From: Bacteroidia bacterium | GTDB lineage: Bacteria; Bacteroidota; Bacteroidia; Chitinophagales; Saprospiraceae | Length of the DNA stretch: 45,727 nucleotides | Direction: 5' to 3' | Assembly: GCA_030429045.1 (NCBI GenBank) | Contig: JAUIEA010000015.1 | Coordinates: forward strand, 1 to 45,727 | Shown: positions 42,608-45,727 of the stretch, piece by piece | Layout of the letters: the number at the start of each line of letters is the position of its first letter | Position numbering within the stretch: the stretch's first letter is position 1 | Notes under the pieces: generated by a model | What the model saw: the letters and a program-made list of their open reading frames with translations, nothing else | What the model was told of the DNA's origin: nothing | Database searches by the model: none | Made by a program: the position numbers and the translations under genes

Positions 42608-45600
42608 ATGAAACAAGTCTCCACCTTGCTTTTAATCCTGCTGGTGCCCTTTATGCTCGTGGCCCAGCAGCAGTCGAGCCTGGATATTGCCATGCGATAT
42701 CTGGAGTCCCAGGCCAAACAACTGGGGATCACATCAAGTGATCTTTCCGATCTGGCCATCGACAAGGAATATCAGACGGTCACCAATGGCGTCACTCACC
42801 TCTATCTGATCCAACAACATCAGGGTATTGAAGTGTATAATGCCATTGCCAATGTCAATATTCAAAACGGCGAAGTTCTATTTGCCGGAAACCGTCTGAT
42901 CTCCAATCTGGCTTCCAGAGTGAATGCGACCCAGCCGGTCATCACTCCAACGCAAGCATTGGAAAAGGCCCTCCTGCATCTGGGAACCACACCCTCCAAG
43001 ACCTTTTCCCTGCTGGAACGAATTTCCGATCGGGAGATGATCTACGACAAGGGTGATTTCTCACACGAGAATGTACCTGTCAAACTGCGCTACCAACCCA
43101 TGAAAAACGGATCAGTTCGTCTGGTCTGGGATATGGCGATCGACCTTGTCCAGGGACTGGATTACTGGAGCATTCGGGTAGATGCCATTACAGGAGACAT
43201 CCTGGACCAGCATTCCTGGACCGTGCACTGCTCCTTTGGCCAGGATGCAGAAGAGGGTTGTGACCACCATCATGCAGTCACACATCGTGAAACGGTTACC
43301 GTCAAAGAAGCCCGTCAGCAAGCCCGGAAAACGACAGGCTCAGCACCCAATTCCTATAATGTATTCGCCTTTCCCATTGAGAGTCCGGCCCATGGTGACC
43401 GCAGTATTGTGGTCGATCCTGCCGATCCGGTAGCCTCACCTTTCGGTTGGCACGATGTCAATGGTGTACCTGGTGCCGAATACACCTATACCCGGGGAAA
43501 TAATGTGCGTGCATTTGATGCCCGCAACTCCAACACCAGCAGTAACGGCAATGAGCCGGATGGTGGTGCCCAGCTGGAATTCGATTTTCCGCTGGATGAG
43601 AACGCGGAGCCTGAAACCTTTACGGATGCTGCTACGGTCAATCTGTTCTATGCGATCAATATGATCCATGACAAGACCTACCACTATGGATTCAATGAGG
43701 AAGCGGGTAATTTCCAGGCCAAGAACTACACTAATAATGGACAGGGTGGTGACTTTGTCAACGGACTCGCCCAATTCGGTGCAGTTGGTTTACAGAATAT
43801 CAACAATGCCGACTTCTCCACTCCTCCGGATGGCGGAAATGGACGGATGCGCATGTTCCTTTGGGATCGCTCTGCAGCAGGTGCGGTCGAATATCTGAAC
43901 ATTGATGCTCCTTCAGAGGTAGCTGGAAAGGTGCAAACCTCACTGGCCAGCTTTGGCCCCCAAATCACCTCTACACCGACTACCGGTGAGATCGTCATCG
44001 TGGATGATGGCACCGGCAATCCAACCCAGGGCTGTTTCAACCCGACCAATGACCTGAACGGCAAGATCGCTTTGATCGACCGGGGCAACTGTGAGTTTGG
44101 GAAAAAGATCCTCAATGCAGAAAAAGCAGGCGCGATCGCGGTGATCATCTGCAACTTTGAAGATGCCTTTGTCAACATGGGCGCCGGCGCCGTCGGAGAC
44201 CAGGTCACCATTCCATCTGTCTTTGTGCGTCAGTCGGATTGTGCTGTCTTTCGGGTTTTTGCGGGCATGGGCCTCTCGGCCACCATTGCTGCTCCAACAG
44301 ATCCGACGGATCCGGATTATCTCGACGGTACGCTGGATAACGGGATCATCTGCCATGAAAATGGCCATGGGATCTCCAATCGTCTTACCGGCGGCCCCGG
44401 CCAGGCAGGTTGCCTCGGAGGTGAAGAACAAATGGGAGAAGGATGGTCTGATTTCATGACCCTTATCCTCACAGCCAAAGAAGGAGATACGCCTGAACAG
44501 AAAAGGGGGATCGGCACATTTGTCAGCCGGGAAGCCAACAATGGCAAAGGGATCCGAAACTTTCCCTACTCCACGGATATGACCATCAATCCGGTGACCT
44601 ATAACGATATCCGGACATTTTCTGTCCCTCACGGTGTCGGATCCGTCTGGTGTTCCATGCTTTGGGATCTGTATTGGGCCATGGCGGACAAGTATGGCTT
44701 TGATCCTGATTTTGATAATCCTGATTCCGGGAATAACAAGGCCATCCAGTTGGTCATGGACGGCATGAAGATGCAGGCCTGCACCCCTGGTTTTGTCGAC
44801 GGGCGGGATGCCATCCTGGCTGCCGACCAGGCCAATAACAACGGGGAGAACCAATGTCTGATCTGGGAGGTCTTCGCACGGCGCGGTCTCGGTGTAAACG
44901 CCGATCAGGGGTCCTCTGCAAGTCGTTCAGACGGGGTCGAGAACTTTGATGTGCCAGACTGTCGTCCGGAGCTCAAAGTGCGTAAATCCGTAACCTCCGT
45001 GATCAATGCCGGAGATCCGATCGACGTGATCCTGACCGTGAAAAATGACCGGCCAGATGCCGTCACCGGCGTAACGGTGCGTGATCTGGTGCCGGAGAAT
45101 GCCACATTCGTCGCTGCCTCAGCCAGTATGATGGCCACTCAGAATGGTGATGAGCTGATCTTTAATATCGGGAATATGGCCTCTGGCACGTCCCTGGAGA
45201 TCACCTACACCCTGAATACCTCTGAAGTGCATGGTTCTGACCTGATCTATTACGAACCATGTGAAGAAGACGATATTGACATCTGGCTGAAAGAGTGGGT
45301 GGACGGTGCCAATGAACTTTACTTTGAAGTTTCTGATTACCTGGTCAACAGTGGTACAAATGCCTGGGGAATCCTGAATTCGGATACCACCCTGCGCACC
45401 AACCTCTATCTGATCGATCCGGTCACGATCGATGCCGATCAACCGATCCTTCGGTTCAGTCATAGCTATAATACAGAGTATCGGGTCGATGCAGGTTTTG
45501 TCCAGGTCTCCACAGACTATGGTGTCAACTGGCTGGATGTCCGCGATAAGCTCTTCCGGGAGACCTATGCGCAAGGAGGGATCCAGTACAGCACCTTCAG

Positions 45601-45727
45601 TGTACCGAACACCGTCGGGTTTACCGGTTCTTCTGATGGCTTTGTGGATACCTATATCGATCTGTCGGAGTATGCCGGACAGGATGTCGTGATCCGATGG
45701 TTGTTCGCCTGTGATGGCAATACAGCA
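42608..45727 (+). CDS. secreted M36 (fungalysin) metallopeptidase with PA domain, 3' truncated by the window
   Basis: 1040 codons are open to the window edge with no stop. The signal peptide is about 1-20. An FTP/PepSY propeptide follows (about 40-210). The M36 catalytic part runs from about 285 to 780. A PA domain is inserted at about 455-560. The zinc site is His583-Glu584-x-x-His587 (HENGHGISNRLTGG) plus Glu611 in GEGWSD. A DUF11-type repeat begins at about 789 (LKVRKSVTSVINAGDP), then a beta-rich part to the edge. It degrades extracellular proteins. A C-terminal T9SS sorting domain is expected beyond the window. PorW is encoded 9 kb upstream. Confidence 0.94.
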   Translation, partial: MKQVSTLLLILLVPFMLVAQQQSSLDIAMRYLESQAKQLGITSSDLSDLAIDKEYQTVTNGVTHLYLIQQHQGIEVYNAIANVNIQNGEVLFAGNRLISNLASRVNATQPVITPTQALEKALLHLGTTPSKTFSLLERISDREMIYDKGDFSHENVPVKLRYQPMKNGSVRLVWDMAIDLVQGLDYWSIRVDAITGDILDQHSWTVHCSFGQDAEEGCDHHHAVTHRETVTVKEARQQARKTTGSAPNSYNVFAFPIESPAHGDRSIVVDPADPVASPFGWHDVNGVPGAEYTYTRGNNVRAFDARNSNTSSNGNEPDGGAQLEFDFPLDENAEPETFTDAATVNLFYAINMIHDKTYHYGFNEEAGNFQAKNYTNNGQGGDFVNGLAQFGAVGLQNINNADFSTPPDGGNGRMRMFLWDRSAAGAVEYLNIDAPSEVAGKVQTSLASFGPQITSTPTTGEIVIVDDGTGNPTQGCFNPTNDLNGKIALIDRGNCEFGKKILNAEKAGAIAVIICNFEDAFVNMGAGAVGDQVTIPSVFVRQSDCAVFRVFAGMGLSATIAAPTDPTDPDYLDGTLDNGIICHENGHGISNRLTGGPGQAGCLGGEEQMGEGWSDFMTLILTAKEGDTPEQKRGIGTFVSREANNGKGIRNFPYSTDMTINPVTYNDIRTFSVPHGVGSVWCSMLWDLYWAMADKYGFDPDFDNPDSGNNKAIQLVMDGMKMQACTPGFVDGRDAILAADQANNNGENQCLIWEVFARRGLGVNADQGSSASRSDGVENFDVPDCRPELKVRKSVTSVINAGDPIDVILTVKNDRPDAVTGVTVRDLVPENATFVAASASMMATQNGDELIFNIGNMASGTSLEITYTLNTSEVHGSDLIYYEPCEEDDIDIWLKEWVDGANELYFEVSDYLVNSGTNAWGILNSDTTLRTNLYLIDPVTIDADQPILRFSHSYNTEYRVDAGFVQVSTDYGVNWLDVRDKLFRETYAQGGIQYSTFSVPNTVGFTGSSDGFVDTYIDLSEYAGQDVVIRWLFACDGNTA

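Noticed and set aside
43940-44854. A 304-codon open frame antisense to the M36 protease
   Set aside because: The sense strand holds the PA domain and the HExxH site, so the reverse frame is a shadow.

Overview
The window looks like a chromosome segment of a member of the Bacteroidota. I infer a Saprospirales-type lineage with moderate GC, but I cannot prove the family from the sequence alone. The signs are: a PorW/SprE-type lipoprotein of the type IX secretion system, the uppS-bamA gene pair, a TonB receptor with a carboxypeptidase-D-like N-terminal domain, a DUF1800/DUF1501 pair, an M36 secreted protease, and repeated TAnnTTTG(C) -7 promoter elements with no clear Shine-Dalgarno sequences. 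I see no phage, plasmid, CRISPR, tRNA or rRNA. Most of the window is ordinary housekeeping and cell-envelope DNA. The unusual part is the intergenic DNA.

Layout. 1-7.5 kb: a DMT exporter, a secreted thioredoxin-like protein, small membrane and unknown proteins, an MltD-like lytic transglycosylase, hisS and pheS. 7.5-8.1 kb: a repeat-rich gap, then galE. 9.3-11 kb: a TlpA-like thioredoxin and a DUF7000-like protein, followed by 0.3 kb of heptanucleotide arrays. 11.5-17.8 kb: a TMTC-like membrane TPR protein, a GH3/NagZ-beta-lactamase-fold fusion, and a LolC/E-like permease coupled to it by an ATGA overlap. 17.8-18.7 kb: a second repeat-rich gap. 18.7-20.6 kb: an unknown protein and two cyclophilin-type PPIase lipoproteins in one operon. 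20.7-24 kb: a His/Cys-rich small protein, a TonB receptor and a lipoprotein, which I infer to be a metal-uptake module. 24.1-27.5 kb: uppS and bamA. 27.9-30.6 kb: DUF1800-DUF1501. 30.6-34.7 kb: porW/sprE divergent from an M23 peptidase. 34.9-37 kb: an NfeD-like protein and flotillin. 37.1-42.5 kb: gamma-glutamyltransferase, a CsgG-like/beta-barrel protein, a Rof-like protein, a thiolase and an RlmB-like methyltransferase. 42.6 kb to the end: an M36 protease that is still open at the window edge.

Envelope biogenesis dominates. UppS supplies the lipid carrier for peptidoglycan, BamA inserts outer-membrane proteins, PPIases and thioredoxins serve folding, and MltD, M23 and NagZ-like enzymes trim or recycle the wall. 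PorW probably belongs to the machine that exports proteins such as the M36 protease.

The main discovery candidate is in the non-coding DNA. At least seven unrelated tandem-repeat families share a period of about 7 bp (for example GCGAATA, CCCTTTA, GGGYRTT, CTCTACT, YTTCCGM, CATTCCT). They sit between genes, and in one case they encode the last residues and stop codon of galE. Two intergenic regions also carry the same composite element, in which a hairpin-rich core is flanked by direct repeats. A solo copy of the flanking repeat lies nearby, and several flanks contain G-quadruplex-type runs.
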